64,000 nucleotides of DNA from Bacteroidota bacterium (GTDB lineage: Bacteria > Bacteroidota > Bacteroidia > Chitinophagales > JADIYW01). Of this stretch, positions 10,025 to 18,840 are shown piece by piece. The notes under the pieces are model-generated. The model was not told where the DNA came from and did no database searches. It was given only the letters and a program-made list of their open reading frames with translations. The stretch's first letter is position 1. Each line of letters opens with the position of its first letter. The position numbers were made by a program, and so were the translations under genes. The stretch spans positions 124,001 through 188,000 of the forward strand of contig CAUJCO010000012.1 in the NCBI GenBank assembly GCA_963169645.1, written 5' to 3'.

Positions 10025-11551
10025 ATGTACTCGTCAATATTAACGAATTTGCCGTGGTTTGGAAAAAATGATTGGTTGATAAATTATACGGATAGCATAG
10101 AAGCTCCATTTAATTGTCCGAACTGTAGGGTTGGAGATGGTCCAACAAAAACAATATATCAAATACCTATTAATGCTATAGTGTATTATAATAATTCATA
10201 TCCTGATATTTCAAATTCTCAAATAGAATTTCTATTAAATGAGGTAAATGAAATTTATGAAGCAAACGGTGTTTTGATAAGGCTCTATTTACGATGTAGT
10301 ATAAAACATATCAATGATAGTAAAGCATTTTTAACATCAATGACACAGGTAAATAATACCTTAGGAAGTGATAATGAGGATGATTGCCTAAATATTCATT
10401 TTACTAACTTTGATGCTTCTTTAAATCTTTGTGGTATTGCTAGATTACCTCATAATTTACCTAAAAGATATTCATGTGCTGTTAATTTTAATTGTGGGGC
10501 TCTTACGGTTACTCATGAAATTGGACATAACTTAGGGTTGCCGCATACCTTTAATCCTCAATTTACTCCAGTTACTGGAAATTGTAGAAATAACTGTTTC
10601 CAAGAATGTGTAAGTAGGACACGCGTACAAGAAGGTTATTGTTTTTTTACATCAGGTAAAAAGAAATACGAAGTAAATGGTGATTGTTTCTGTGATACAC
10701 ATGCCGACATAAATGAAGGCAATAATTATAATGAACAATTTGCCTCTTGTTTTATGAATAATGGGGGTATTTATAATGTTTCAAGTACAAACACGCTTGC
10801 AAATTGTTTGAAATGGGATAATTATGGCGACCAATGGTATCCTCAGGGAACTTGGTTTGGGGTACCATTTACGAATTCTATGAATAACATAATGTCATAC
10901 TGGAGTTGCAAAAATCAATTCACAAAAATGCAACGAGGAGCAATGTATTATTATACAAAATATTATGGATTAACATTAGCTACTTACAACAACAACAATA
11001 TATTTTATAGTAATATAGATGTTGATGGTTATGAAAATGATAATTATTACCTAAATACATTATTTTGGAATCCACTACTTGTTAATATAATGACAGTAAA
11101 TACACGTCAATACCATACTTTCCACCATTCATACAATCCAACCTCGGCCTGCGATATAGATTGGGTTTATTTCCAAAATATTTCAGCTACTGCAAAACCT
11201 TATGTAATACAAACTCAGGAAGTAATTGGCAAACCAAAACCGGATACAAAAATAACTTTGTACTCAATAAATACAGATGGGACTTTAGGATCAATTATAG
11301 CAGCCAATGATAATATTTCAGGCTCTAATTTATTTTCAAAAATAACGACAGGTAATTTAGCTGCATGGAGTAGTTTTGCTATAAAAATAGAAAATAATAT
11401 TACCAGTATTTCAGATACTCGCAGCAAAGGTCATTACTACTTGCGAATAGATGCATGCTACGAAAAAACAAATGTAGCTATAACTGGAAGTAACTCAATT
11501 TGTAGTGGCAGTCAACAATATACTGTTAGCAATATACCAATTAATTATTAG
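10025..11551 (+). CDS. M43 (pappalysin-like) metalloprotease, signal peptide frame-shifted and C-terminus shortened
   Basis: This 508-residue frame carries the zinc site 'HEIGHNLGLPH' (H164, E165, H168, H174) and a Met-turn 'NIMSYW' after a Cys-rich insertion. That arrangement is typical of M43 pappalysin-family proteases, most of which are secreted in Bacteroidota. The first internal ATG is at 10025, but the real start is probably 9945, out of frame by one base. At the other end the protein stops in 'SICSGSQQYTVSNIPINY', the opening of what is usually an Ig-like/PKD-like domain. The domain and the T9SS sorting domain that would be expected are missing. The catalytic domain looks intact, but secretion would fail unless the frameshift is a sequencing error. 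It could be a decaying gene. Confidence 0.75.
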   Translation: MYSSILTNLPWFGKNDWLINYTDSIEAPFNCPNCRVGDGPTKTIYQIPINAIVYYNNSYPDISNSQIEFLLNEVNEIYEANGVLIRLYLRCSIKHINDSKAFLTSMTQVNNTLGSDNEDDCLNIHFTNFDASLNLCGIARLPHNLPKRYSCAVNFNCGALTVTHEIGHNLGLPHTFNPQFTPVTGNCRNNCFQECVSRTRVQEGYCFFTSGKKKYEVNGDCFCDTHADINEGNNYNEQFASCFMNNGGIYNVSSTNTLANCLKWDNYGDQWYPQGTWFGVPFTNSMNNIMSYWSCKNQFTKMQRGAMYYYTKYYGLTLATYNNNNIFYSNIDVDGYENDNYYLNTLFWNPLLVNIMTVNTRQYHTFHHSYNPTSACDIDWVYFQNISATAKPYVIQTQEVIGKPKPDTKITLYSINTDGTLGSIIAANDNISGSNLFSKITTGNLAAWSSFAIKIENNITSISDTRSKGHYYLRIDACYEKTNVAITGSNSICSGSQQYTVSNIPINY

Positions 11552-11586
11552 TACAGGACGGTAACAACAAAATACTTTAATGCCAT

Positions 11587-11618
11587 AAAATCCGAATTCT
11601 TATGTGTTCGGATTTTTT
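11587..11618 (+). terminator. Terminator after the M43 metalloprotease
   Basis: A 10-bp perfect stem, AAAATCCGAA with TTCGGATTTT, around a 10-base loop is followed by a T run. Confidence 0.85.
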
Positions 11619-11696
11619 GTCGAAACTAAATCAACTCATGACTTACGACTTATCACTTACAACTAATTTTCTTATCTTTACAAAAAAAGAATAAAA

Positions 11697-12845
11697 ATGA
11701 ACTTCGAATACTCAGAAAACCAACAAATGATAGCGCAAACCGTACGTGATTTTGCAGAAAAACATATCCGTCCGTACGTAATGGAATGGGATGAAACACA
11801 ACATTTTCCCGTAGAAACTTTGCATAAATTAGGTGAATTGGGTTTAATGGGAATATTAATTCCGGAAGCCTATGGCGGTGCCGGTTTAAGCTATAATGAA
11901 TATATCACGGCTTTAATAGAAATTGGAAAAGTTGATAGTGCTTTGTGCTTATCTGTGGCAGCACACAATTCACTTTGCACCAATCATATTTATAAATTTG
12001 CAAACGAAGAGCAACGCAAACGCTGGATTCCGAAATTAGCTTCAGGACAATGGATTGGCGCTTGGGGTTTAACTGAACCCAACACAGGGTCAGATGCTGG
12101 CAGAATGAAATGTGTAGCACACCAAGATGGCGACTATTGGGTTATTAATGGCTCCAAAAATTTCATTACGCATGGTATCAGTGGTAATGTGGCAGTGGTA
12201 ATTGCCAGAACCGGCGAACTGTTGGACAGCCATGGCATGACAGCTTTTGTAGTAGAGCGTGGTACACCTGGTTTTAGTGGCGGTAAAAAAGAAAATAAAT
12301 TAGGCATGCGCTGCTCAGAAACTGCAGAAATGATTTTTGATAATTGCAAAGTGCCAAAAGAGAATGTTTTAGGACAAGTTGGTGATGGTTTTGTGCAAGC
12401 CATGAAAATATTAGATGGTGGTCGTATCTCTATCGCAGCATTGAGTATTAGTATAGCAGTTGGTGCTTACGAAGCTGCTGTAAAATACGCCAAAGAACGC
12501 GAGCAATTTGGAAAACCAATTGCAGATTTTCAAGCTATCGGATTTAAATTGGCCGATATGGCAACCGAAATTGAAGCAGCTAAATTATTAACGTTCCAAG
12601 CGGCAGATATGATGATGCGTGGCGAGAAAATGACGAAACAATCGGCATTTGCCAAATATTATGCATCCGAAGTAGCTTGTAAGGTTGCAAACGATGCCGT
12701 TCAAATTTTAGGTGGTTACGGATACATCAAAGATTTTCCGGTAGAGAAATTTTATCGTGATGCCAAGTTGTGTACTATCGGTGAAGGTACTTCGGAAATT
12801 CAAAAATTAGTTATCAGTCGTGAAATTTTGAAAGGAAATATTTAA
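11697..12845 (+). CDS. Acyl-CoA dehydrogenase (short/medium-chain type)
   Basis: This 382-residue flavoprotein oxidises acyl-CoA to trans-2-enoyl-CoA in beta-oxidation or branched-chain amino acid breakdown, passing electrons to ETF. It has the two family signatures: 'LTEPNTGSDAG' (about 122-132) for FAD/substrate contact and 'QILGGYGYIKDFPVEKFYRDAK'-type sequence near the C-terminus. The catalytic base is in 'GEGTSEIQ' (Glu363). Length matches butyryl-CoA dehydrogenase. It is a single gene with no etfAB nearby. Exact chain-length preference cannot be told from sequence. Confidence 0.93.
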   Translation: MNFEYSENQQMIAQTVRDFAEKHIRPYVMEWDETQHFPVETLHKLGELGLMGILIPEAYGGAGLSYNEYITALIEIGKVDSALCLSVAAHNSLCTNHIYKFANEEQRKRWIPKLASGQWIGAWGLTEPNTGSDAGRMKCVAHQDGDYWVINGSKNFITHGISGNVAVVIARTGELLDSHGMTAFVVERGTPGFSGGKKENKLGMRCSETAEMIFDNCKVPKENVLGQVGDGFVQAMKILDGGRISIAALSISIAVGAYEAAVKYAKEREQFGKPIADFQAIGFKLADMATEIEAAKLLTFQAADMMMRGEKMTKQSAFAKYYASEVACKVANDAVQILGGYGYIKDFPVEKFYRDAKLCTIGEGTSEIQKLVISREILKGNI

Positions 12846-12941
12846 CATTAAATTCTTATTTTCAGATGGACTAATTTCCTCATTTTCAAATTAATCATTA
12901 TCTTTGCCATCCAATTCTAAAAATAAAAGAGGTATTTAATT

Positions 12942-13133
12942 ATGTTAATCGTTGATGCAAGAGAATCAGAGTCATTAGACAGAGCATTAAAAATTTTCAA
13001 GAAAAAATTTGAAAAAACAGGCACCGTTAAACAATTGCGTGCACGTCAAGCGTTCACATTGCCTTCTGTAAAAAGACGTACAGAGATTAAAAAAGCAATT
13101 TACGTAGAGCAACTTCGCAGAGGAGAAGAATAA
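12942..13133 (+). CDS. rpsU: 30S ribosomal protein S21
   Basis: This 63-residue basic protein begins 'MLIVDARESESLDRALK' and has the S21 core 'FKKKFEKTGTVKQLRARQAF', followed by a basic tail. S21 sits near the anti-Shine-Dalgarno end of 16S rRNA. In Bacteroidota, S21 with bS18 and bS6 is part of the platform that hides the anti-SD sequence. A -7-like TATCTTTG at 12899-12906 may be its promoter. The Xer recombinase gene follows 69 bases on. Confidence 0.95.
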   Translation: MLIVDARESESLDRALKIFKKKFEKTGTVKQLRARQAFTLPSVKRRTEIKKAIYVEQLRRGEE

Positions 13134-13202
13134 TAGTTGCAACTATCATTTTTTTTGTTTAATTTAATCTTTCCAATTTAGCGAAGATTAATAGAAGCGA
13201 AA

Positions 13203-14093
13203 ATGATAGAAGCATTCCTGAATTATCTCCAATACGAGAAACGATATTCCGACAAAACTGTAGAATCTTATAAAATAGATATTCTACAGTTTTTTTATTT
13301 TATAAAAGATAATTATCAAATAGATGATTTACTTCTGGCAAATCATACACTTATCCGCACTTGGGTCGTAGAGTTAGTTGAAAAAAAGAATCAACCATCC
13401 AGCATTAAACGAAAAATTTCAGCACTCAAATCATTTTATAAATACTATCTAAGGATTGGATATATAAAAGTGAATCCTGCCGATAAAGTCAATACGCCTA
13501 AAACGCCCGAACGTTTACCTAAGTTTGTAGAACAGCAAAATATTAACCTGCTTTTTAATGAACCCGAACGATTCTTTGAACAATCATTTGAAGGCATTCA
13601 AGAAAAACTAATAATGGATATTTTGTATTCAACAGGCATTCGCCGAAATGAATTAATTCAATTAACTTGGAGTGATATCAATTTTTCCACACAACAAATA
13701 AAAGTTACCGGAAAAGGCAATAAACAACGCTTGATACCTATCGGAAATCAACTGTGTGATTCATTGAAAATATTCCAACAAACACAAAAAGATTTATTTA
13801 AAGATAGTACAGTTGCACCTTATGTTTTTTTAACGAAAGAAGGGAATCAATTGTACCCAAATTTTGTTTATAGGATAGTGAAGAAACAAGTAGGATATTG
13901 TAGCACTACAGATAAAAAAAGTCCGCACGTACTACGTCATTCTTTTGCAACACACATGAGTAATAATGGAGCCAAATTAAACGATATAAAAGAGCTTTTG
14001 GGACATGCAAGTTTAGCATCTACCCAAGTATATACACATAATACAATTGAACAATTAAAAGAAATTTATAAAACCGCCCATCCAAAATCTTAA
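13203..14093 (+). CDS. Tyrosine recombinase XerC/XerD family
   Basis: This 296-residue protein has an N-terminal SAM-like core-binding domain (about 1-85) and a catalytic domain. The active site is complete: R147 ('STGIRRNEL'), K171 ('GKGNKQRL'), H242 and R245 ('HVLRH'), H268 ('LLGHASLASTQ') and nucleophile Y277. Length and the conserved C-terminal 'YTHNTIEQLKEIY' fit chromosomal XerC/XerD, which resolve chromosome dimers at dif. Position between rpsU and a hibernation factor is a common Bacteroidota order and argues against a mobile-element integrase. Whether it is XerC or XerD needs a tree. Confidence 0.9.
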   Translation: MIEAFLNYLQYEKRYSDKTVESYKIDILQFFYFIKDNYQIDDLLLANHTLIRTWVVELVEKKNQPSSIKRKISALKSFYKYYLRIGYIKVNPADKVNTPKTPERLPKFVEQQNINLLFNEPERFFEQSFEGIQEKLIMDILYSTGIRRNELIQLTWSDINFSTQQIKVTGKGNKQRLIPIGNQLCDSLKIFQQTQKDLFKDSTVAPYVFLTKEGNQLYPNFVYRIVKKQVGYCSTTDKKSPHVLRHSFATHMSNNGAKLNDIKELLGHASLASTQVYTHNTIEQLKEIYKTAHPKS

Positions 14094-14247
14094 TGAAATA
14101 CAAAAAGATAAAATATAATTCAAAATCCTAATTCCTAAATATATGTTGCCTATGGTTCATTTTTAAAATCTAACACCTAATTACTATCTGTTTAGTAGTT
14201 AACCTATGAGCGATCAATTTATAATAATTAAACTTTTTATTATGTCT

Positions 14248-14547
14248 ATGAAAATTCAAATTCAATCCGTGCACTTTGATGCCGACCAATCCTTGAAATC
14301 ATTTATCAACAAAAAAATGACAAAATTAGAAACTTTCTACGACCGAATCATCGATTCTGACGTAGTGTTGAGTTTGGAACAGTTAAATACACAAGTAAGA
14401 GATAAAGTAGTGGTGATTAAAACCAATATACCGGGAAGCACCCTTATAGCCAAAGAAAAAAGTAAAAAATTTGAAGAAGCTATCGATTTAGCCGTAGATT
14501 CTCTCAAAAAACAATTATTAAAAATTAAAACAAAACAAAAAGAATAA
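14248..14547 (+). CDS. hpf: Ribosome hibernation-promoting factor (HPF/RaiA family)
   Basis: The short (about 100-residue) HPF/YfiA-type protein binds the 30S decoding site in stationary phase. The family pattern is visible: 'KIQIQSVHFDADQSLKSFI', 'KKMTKLETFYDRI', and a C-terminal 'KSKKFEEAIDLAVDSLKKQL'. The ATG at 14248 is preferred because homologues start MKIQIQSVHF. ATGs at 14242 and 14206 are in frame but would add an atypical tail. There is no long-HPF dimerisation domain. A terminator follows. Confidence 0.88.
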   Translation: MKIQIQSVHFDADQSLKSFINKKMTKLETFYDRIIDSDVVLSLEQLNTQVRDKVVVIKTNIPGSTLIAKEKSKKFEEAIDLAVDSLKKQLLKIKTKQKE

Positions 14548-14574
14548 AATCTAAATTCAAATATATAACCAATG

Positions 14575-14610
14575 GAAGCGGCCTTTTTAAGGTCGCTTTC
14601 TATTTTGTTT
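14575..14610 (+). terminator. Terminator after hpf
   Basis: An 11-bp stem, GAAGCGGCCTT with AAGGTCGCTTT/C (one G-T), is followed by a T-rich tail. Confidence 0.8.
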
Positions 14611-14872
14611 GGATAATGAATTAAAAGAGGATGCATTAACTTATCCAAAATATATTACTGATAACCAGTTGTGCTATATGAATTTCGATATTATTTAAAA
14701 AAATATCAAAAGGTTTAGCATAACTATCTATAAAAAATATATGATTATTAAAAAAAAACGAATAATGCGTTTATTGACACAAAAAACGGAGTGTTATTTG
14801 AAGTAAATTACCCGTATGACAGGATTCTAACTTTAAATAATCATAAAGCAATAAGTTTTTTTTGAACAATGA
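14611..14872. other. AT-rich intergenic stretch with no recognisable gene
   Basis: The stretch between the hpf terminator and the tRNA promoter holds no open frame with protein-like composition, no tRNA and no clear hairpin. It is very AT-rich, which is common upstream of strong stable-RNA promoters (UP-element-like DNA). Confidence 0.5.
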
Positions 14873-14901
14873 TTGAAAATCAGAATAAAATCGTATATTT
14901 G
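14873..14901 (+). promoter_or_regulatory. Promoter of the tRNA-tuf cluster
   Basis: TTG at 14873 and TATATTTG at 14894-14901 match the Bacteroidota -33/-7 pattern with an 18-base spacer. The first tRNA begins 65 bases downstream, leaving room for a short 5' leader that is removed during processing. Confidence 0.6.
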
Positions 14902-14966
14902 CACTCCGAAAATTAGGCAATGATTGTTTGTTTTCGCATAAGTTCTTGTAAATAAATAAGTTTTGT

Positions 14967-15040
14967 GCCGATGTAGCTCAGTTGGCCAGAGCAGCTGATT
15001 TGTAATCAGCGGGTCGGGGGTTCGAATCCCTCCATCGGCT
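14967..15040 (+). tRNA. tRNA-Thr (anticodon TGT)
   Basis: A 74-base cloverleaf with a perfect 7-bp acceptor stem GCCGATG/CATCGGC, D-arm 'AGCTCAGTTGG', anticodon loop TTTGTAA and T-loop TTCGAAT. CCA is not encoded. Confidence 0.95.
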
Positions 15041-15056
15041 CATATGCACAAAGCAA

Positions 15057-15139
15057 GGGTAAGTAGCCAAGTGGCCAACGGCAACAGACTGTAAATCTGT
15101 CCTCTTCGGAGTTCGGTGGTTCGAATCCATCCTTGCCCA
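15057..15139 (+). tRNA. tRNA-Tyr (anticodon GTA)
   Basis: An 83-base class II tRNA. Acceptor stem GGGTAAG/CTTGCCC has one T-G pair. The anticodon stem ACAGA/TCTGT has loop CTGTAAA, the variable arm is long ('CCTCTTCGGAG'), and the T-arm is GGTGG-TTCGAAT-CCATC. It lies 16 bases after tRNA-Thr. Confidence 0.95.
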
Positions 15140-15239
15140 CAGAAAAATACCTACAACGAGAGTTGTTAAGTATATAAGTTCTTTGTAAATAAAGCGTAAA
15201 AGTTTGAATTAGTTACAACTCGTAAAGTTGAACTAAAAT

Positions 15240-15312
15240 GCGGAAGTAGCTCAGCTGGTAGAGCGACAGCCTTCCAAGCTGTAGGTCGCGGGTTCGAACC
15301 TCGTCTTCCGCT
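15240..15312 (+). tRNA. tRNA-Gly (anticodon TCC)
   Basis: A 73-base cloverleaf with acceptor GCGGAAG/CTTCCGC, anticodon stem ACAGC/GCTGT, loop CTTCCAA and T-loop TTCGAAC. It is about 100 bases after tRNA-Tyr in the same direction. Confidence 0.95.
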
Positions 15313-15391
15313 CAAAAAAAATGAAGTAGTAACTAAAAGTATCTACTTAAAATTAAATGAATGGGCGAATTATTCGACTCAACACTCTATC

Positions 15392-15463
<72 letters not shown>

Positions 15464-15519
15464 CAATTTAAATAATATACTTGTTGAATAATTATTAAAT
15501 ATTTTAAAAAAAACAAATC

Positions 15520-16707
15520 ATGGCTAAGGAAAAATTTGTAAAAGATAAGCCGCACGTTAACATCGGAACAATTGGTCACGTTGACCACGGTAAAACTACA
15601 TTGACAGCAGCAATCACATATGTGTTGTCAAAATCTGGTTTAGCAGAGAAAAAAGATTATGATTCAATCGACGCTGCACCGGAAGAAAAAGAGAGAGGTA
15701 TTACAATTAATACAGCTCACGTTGAATATCAAACAACATCACGTCACTATGCACACGTTGACTGTCCAGGTCACGCGGATTACATCAAAAACATGATCAC
15801 AGGTGCTGCTCAAATGGACGGTGCTATCTTGGTAGTTGCTTCTACAGATGGTCCGATGCCACAAACAAAAGAGCACATCTTATTAGCTGCTCAGGTTGGT
15901 GTACCTCGTATGGTGGTATTCATGAACAAAGAAGATTTAGTAGACGATCCTGAATTATTAGAGTTAGTTGAAATGGATATCCGCGAAGAATTATCTAAAA
16001 GAGGATATGATGGCGACAACACTCCAATCATTAAAGGTTCTGCATTAAAAGCATTACAAGATGATCCAAACGGTACTGCACAAATCGAAGCTTTAATGAA
16101 AGCAGTTGATGAGTGGATTCCATTACCTCCACGTCCAATCGACCAACCATTCTTAATGCCGGTTGAAGACGTATTCTCTATCACAGGTCGTGGTACAGTT
16201 GCAACAGGTCGTATCGAAAGAGGTGTTGTGAAAACAGGTGAGCCGGTAGAAATCGTTGGGTTACAAGAAAAATCTATGACATCTACATGTACAGGTGTTG
16301 AGATGTTCCGTAAAATCTTAGATATTGGTGAAGCTGGTGAAAACGTAGGTATCTTATTACGTGGTATCGAAAAAACAGATATCAAACGTGGTATGGTAAT
16401 CTGCAAACCGGGTTCAGTAACACCACACACAGAATTTAAATGTGAGGTGTATATCTTATCTAAAGATGAAGGTGGTCGTCATACACCATTCTTTAACAAA
16501 TACCGTCCACAATTCTACTTAAGAACAACAGACGTTACAGGTGAAATCGAATTGCCAGCTGGCGTTGAGATGGTAATGCCTGGTGATAATGTTACTTTAA
16601 CAGTTAAATTAATTTATCCGGTAGCATTAGAGAAAGGTTTGAAATTCGCTATCCGTGAAGGTGGTAGAACAGTAGGTGCTGGTCAGGTTACTGAAATTAT
16701 TAAATAA
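15520..16707 (+). CDS. tuf: Translation elongation factor Tu
   Basis: This 395-residue GTPase delivers aminoacyl-tRNA to the ribosome. G-motifs are complete: G1 'GHVDHGKT' (19-26), G2 with 'RGITI' (about 60-64), G3 'DCPGH', G4 'NKED' and G5 'SALKAL'. Domain 2 ('[14 protein letters not shown]') and domain 3 ('[11 protein letters not shown]' at the C-terminus) are present. It lies directly downstream of four tRNA genes and upstream of tRNA-Trp and secE, the classical tufB-type context, and is probably cotranscribed with the tRNAs. Confidence 0.98.
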   Translation: MAKEKFVKDKPHVNIGTIGHVDHGKTTLTAAITYVLSKSGLAEKKDYDSIDAAPEEKERGITINTAHVEYQTTSRHYAHVDCPGHADYIKNMITGAAQMDGAILVVASTDGPMPQTKEHILLAAQVGVPRMVVFMNKEDLVDDPELLELVEMDIREELSKRGYDGDNTPIIKGSALKALQDDPNGTAQIEALMKAVDEWIPLPPRPIDQPFLMPVEDVFSITGRGTVATGRIERGVVKTGEPVEIVGLQEKSMTSTCTGVEMFRKILDIGEAGENVGILLRGIEKTDIKRGMVICKPGSVTPHTEFKCEVYILSKDEGGRHTPFFNKYRPQFYLRTTDVTGEIELPAGVEMVMPGDNVTLTVKLIYPVALEKGLKFAIREGGRTVGAGQVTEIIK

Positions 16708-16722
16708 TTTATATAATCCGTC

Positions 16723-16761
16723 ATTAGTCATTAGTCCAAGTATTAGTGACTAATGACTAAT
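16723..16761 (+). repeat. 13-bp inverted repeat between tuf and tRNA-Trp
   Basis: ATTAGTCATTAGT (16723-16735) and its exact complement ACTAATGACTAAT (16749-16761) flank a 13-base loop. There is no T run, so it is not a standard terminator. It ends 3 bases before tRNA-Trp and could act in RNA processing or as a weak attenuator. The arms themselves are a TCATTAG tandem. Confidence 0.7.
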
Positions 16762-16764
16762 ATT

Positions 16765-16835
16765 ACGGGTGTAGTTCAAGGGTAGAATAGCGGTCTCCAA
16801 AACCGTTGATAGGAGTTCGAATCTCTTCGCCCGTG
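16765..16835 (+). tRNA. tRNA-Trp (anticodon CCA)
   Basis: A 71-base cloverleaf with acceptor ACGGGTG/CGCCCGT (one T-G pair), anticodon loop CTCCAAA, T-loop TTCGAAT and discriminator G. It lies 15 bases before secE. Confidence 0.95.
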
Positions 16836-16850
16836 CAAAATAAAAATAAG

Positions 16851-17048
16851 ATGAATAGTTTGAAATCATATCTATTAACATCCTACGAAGAGTTGACAAC
16901 GAAAGTAACGTGGCCAACTTGGAAAGATTTACAATCCAATACTGTAATAGTTGCTGTTGCTTCTATTGTAATTGCATTGTTGATAGGTGTCATGGATGTA
17001 ATTTCTAAGCTTATTTTTAGCGATATAATATATAATTTGACAAAATAG
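16851..17048 (+). CDS. secE: Preprotein translocase subunit SecE
   Basis: A 65-residue single-span SecE, the short form found outside enterobacteria. It has the amphipathic region 'SYEELTTKVTWPTWKDLQ', with the conserved V-x-W-P, then one transmembrane helix ('VIVAVASIVIALLIGVMDVI'). ATG 16851 is the start; an earlier in-frame codon lies inside tRNA-Trp. It stabilises SecY in the Sec channel. nusG follows 15 bases on. Confidence 0.93.
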   Translation: MNSLKSYLLTSYEELTTKVTWPTWKDLQSNTVIVAVASIVIALLIGVMDVISKLIFSDIIYNLTK

Positions 17049-17063
17049 CAAGCTTATATACCG

Positions 17064-17609
17064 ATGTCTGAAGATAAAAAATGGTACGTACTGAGAGTAA
17101 TCAGCGGGAAAGAAAAAAAACTTCGCGAAGTTATCGAGAAGGAAATTAAACTTTCCGGTTGGTCTGATATTATTCCGCAGGTAATAGTACCTACAGAAAA
17201 AGTATATAAATTGAAAGGCGGAAAAAAAGTAATCCACGAGAAAAACTTTTTTCCTGGTTATTTAATGTTGGAAGCTGATCCTAAGAAATTCAATGGAGAT
17301 ATCGTTTTACATATCCAAAATATGACAAACGTAATCAGTTTTATTGAAAGAAATAAGCCTATTCCTTTGAAAAAAGCAGAGGTTAATCGAATTTTAGGAA
17401 AAGTAGATGAATTAGAAGAAGTGGGCGGTACTACCAACGAACCATTCTTAGTAGGAGAAGATGTTAAAATTACAGATGGTCCATTTAATGACTTTACAGG
17501 AACTATCGAAGAGGTAATGGAAGACAAGAAAAAATTACGAGTGGTAGTGAAAATTTTTGGAAGAAAAACTCCAGTGGAGTTAAATTTTATGCAAGTTGAA
17601 AAACAATAG
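17064..17609 (+). CDS. nusG: Transcription termination/antitermination protein NusG
   Basis: A 181-residue NusG with the N-terminal NGN domain ('[15 protein letters not shown]') and the C-terminal KOW domain ('[21 protein letters not shown]', about 128-150). It binds RNA polymerase and bridges it to Rho or the ribosome. It sits between secE and rplK, with a 2-base gap to rplK, implying one operon. Confidence 0.96.
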   Translation: MSEDKKWYVLRVISGKEKKLREVIEKEIKLSGWSDIIPQVIVPTEKVYKLKGGKKVIHEKNFFPGYLMLEADPKKFNGDIVLHIQNMTNVISFIERNKPIPLKKAEVNRILGKVDELEEVGGTTNEPFLVGEDVKITDGPFNDFTGTIEEVMEDKKKLRVVVKIFGRKTPVELNFMQVEKQ

Positions 17610-17611
17610 AT

Positions 17612-18055
17612 ATGGCAAAGGAAATCGAAACGTTTATTAAGTTACAAGTAAAAGGCGGACAAGCAAACCCAGCTCCACCAATCGGACCTGCATTAGGTTC
17701 TAAAGGTGTTAACATCATGGAGTTTTGCAAACAATTTAACGCTGCAACTCAAGATAAACAAGGAAAAATTTTACCGTGTGTAATCACGGTTTATAAAGAT
17801 AAATCTTTCACGTTTGTAATCAAAACTCCACCTGCTTCCGCTTTATTATTGGAGTACTCTAAAGTGAAAAAAGGCTCAAATATTCCGAATAGGAATAAAG
17901 TAGGCTCTGTAACTTGGGATCAAGTGAAAGAAATTGCAGAAATCAAGATGCCGGATTTAAATTGCTTCACAGTAGCTGCAGCAATGAAAATGGTAGCCGG
18001 AACTGCAAGAAGTTTGGGTATCACTGTTACGGGTGAAGCACCATTCCAAGCTTAA
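17612..18055 (+). CDS. rplK: 50S ribosomal protein L11
   Basis: A 147-residue protein with the L11 signature '[28 protein letters not shown]'-type N-terminal domain (rRNA/factor contact) and C-terminal RNA-binding domain ending '[12 protein letters not shown]'. It is part of the GTPase-associated centre and follows nusG with 2 bases between. Confidence 0.97.
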   Translation: MAKEIETFIKLQVKGGQANPAPPIGPALGSKGVNIMEFCKQFNAATQDKQGKILPCVITVYKDKSFTFVIKTPPASALLLEYSKVKKGSNIPNRNKVGSVTWDQVKEIAEIKMPDLNCFTVAAAMKMVAGTARSLGITVTGEAPFQA

Positions 18056-18062
18056 GAAATTA

Positions 18063-18094
18063 AGCGAGAGAGTTCCACTCCTAATTGGAACGCT
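18063..18094 (+). promoter_or_regulatory. Possible RNA hairpin in the rplK-rplA gap (L1 target candidate)
   Basis: TTCCA (18073-18077) pairs with TGGAA (18086-18090). AGCG (18063-18066) can stack outside it with CGCT (18091-18094), leaving a purine bulge GAGAGA on one side. An asymmetric-bulge helix in an L11-L1 mRNA is where L1 feedback sites occur, but the match to a known L1 site is not established here. Confidence 0.3.
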
Positions 18095-18120
18095 ATTATC
18101 TCACTAAATTTAAACACAAA

Positions 18121-18816
18121 ATGAAAGTTGTAAAAAAAAGAAAAGCAGTTAACAACAAAGTCGAAAAGGGTAAACTTTACACTTTAGACCAAGCTACTGC
18201 TTTAGTAAAAGAAGTAAACACAGCTAAATTTGACGCTTCTGTTGACGTACACATTCGCTTAGGAGTAGATCCAAGAAAACCAGACCAAGCTCTCAGAGGT
18301 ACTGTTAGCTTACCACATGGTACCGGTAAAACTAAAACAGTTTTAGTACTTTGCCCTTCTGATAAAGAAGCAGCAGCAAAAGCTGCAGGTGCCGATTATG
18401 TAGGTTTAGAAGAATACCTTGAGAAAATTGCAGGTGGTTGGACAGATATCGATGTAATCATCGCTACACCAAGTGTAATGCCAAAATTAGGCCGTTTAGG
18501 TAAAATATTAGGTCCTCGTAACTTAATGCCAAACCCTAAATCTGGTACAGTTACAGAAAATGTTGCTGATGCCGTTAGCGAAGTGAAAAAAGGTAAAATC
18601 TCTTTCAAAATCGACAAATTCGGTATCATCCACACTTCAGTTGGTCGTGTTTCTTTTAATCCGGCTCAATTGCAGGACAATGCGAAAGAAATGATTGCAA
18701 CATTGGCCAGAATGAAACCATCTTCTGCAAAAGGAATTTATTTTAAAAGCATTTACATGGCTTCTACAATGAGTCCTTCTATTGAAGTAGATGTAAAATC
18801 AATTCCGGGAATTTAA
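18121..18816 (+). CDS. rplA: 50S ribosomal protein L1
   Basis: A 231-residue L1 with '[20 protein letters not shown]' near residue 40, '[21 protein letters not shown]' in the second domain and the C-terminal '[17 protein letters not shown]'. It forms the L1 stalk at the E site and is usually the autogenous repressor of the L11-L1 operon. ATG 18121 is chosen; a TTG 36 bases upstream would add an unnatural leader. Confidence 0.96.
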   Translation: MKVVKKRKAVNNKVEKGKLYTLDQATALVKEVNTAKFDASVDVHIRLGVDPRKPDQALRGTVSLPHGTGKTKTVLVLCPSDKEAAAKAAGADYVGLEEYLEKIAGGWTDIDVIIATPSVMPKLGRLGKILGPRNLMPNPKSGTVTENVADAVSEVKKGKISFKIDKFGIIHTSVGRVSFNPAQLQDNAKEMIATLARMKPSSAKGIYFKSIYMASTMSPSIEVDVKSIPGI

Positions 18817-18840
18817 TTTTAATTCTTTAAAAGGAAAAAA

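Noticed and set aside
13203..14093. Xer recombinase as a sign of a mobile element or integron
   Set aside because: It matches chromosomal XerC/XerD in length and context between rpsU and hpf, with no attachment-site duplication or cassette array.
14206..14247. Upstream in-frame ATG of hpf at 14206
   Set aside because: The added residues are not found in HPF proteins, whose N-terminus matches the ATG at 14248.
15891..16430. 179-residue minus-strand open frame inside tuf
   Set aside because: Shadow of a highly biased gene; no independent evidence.
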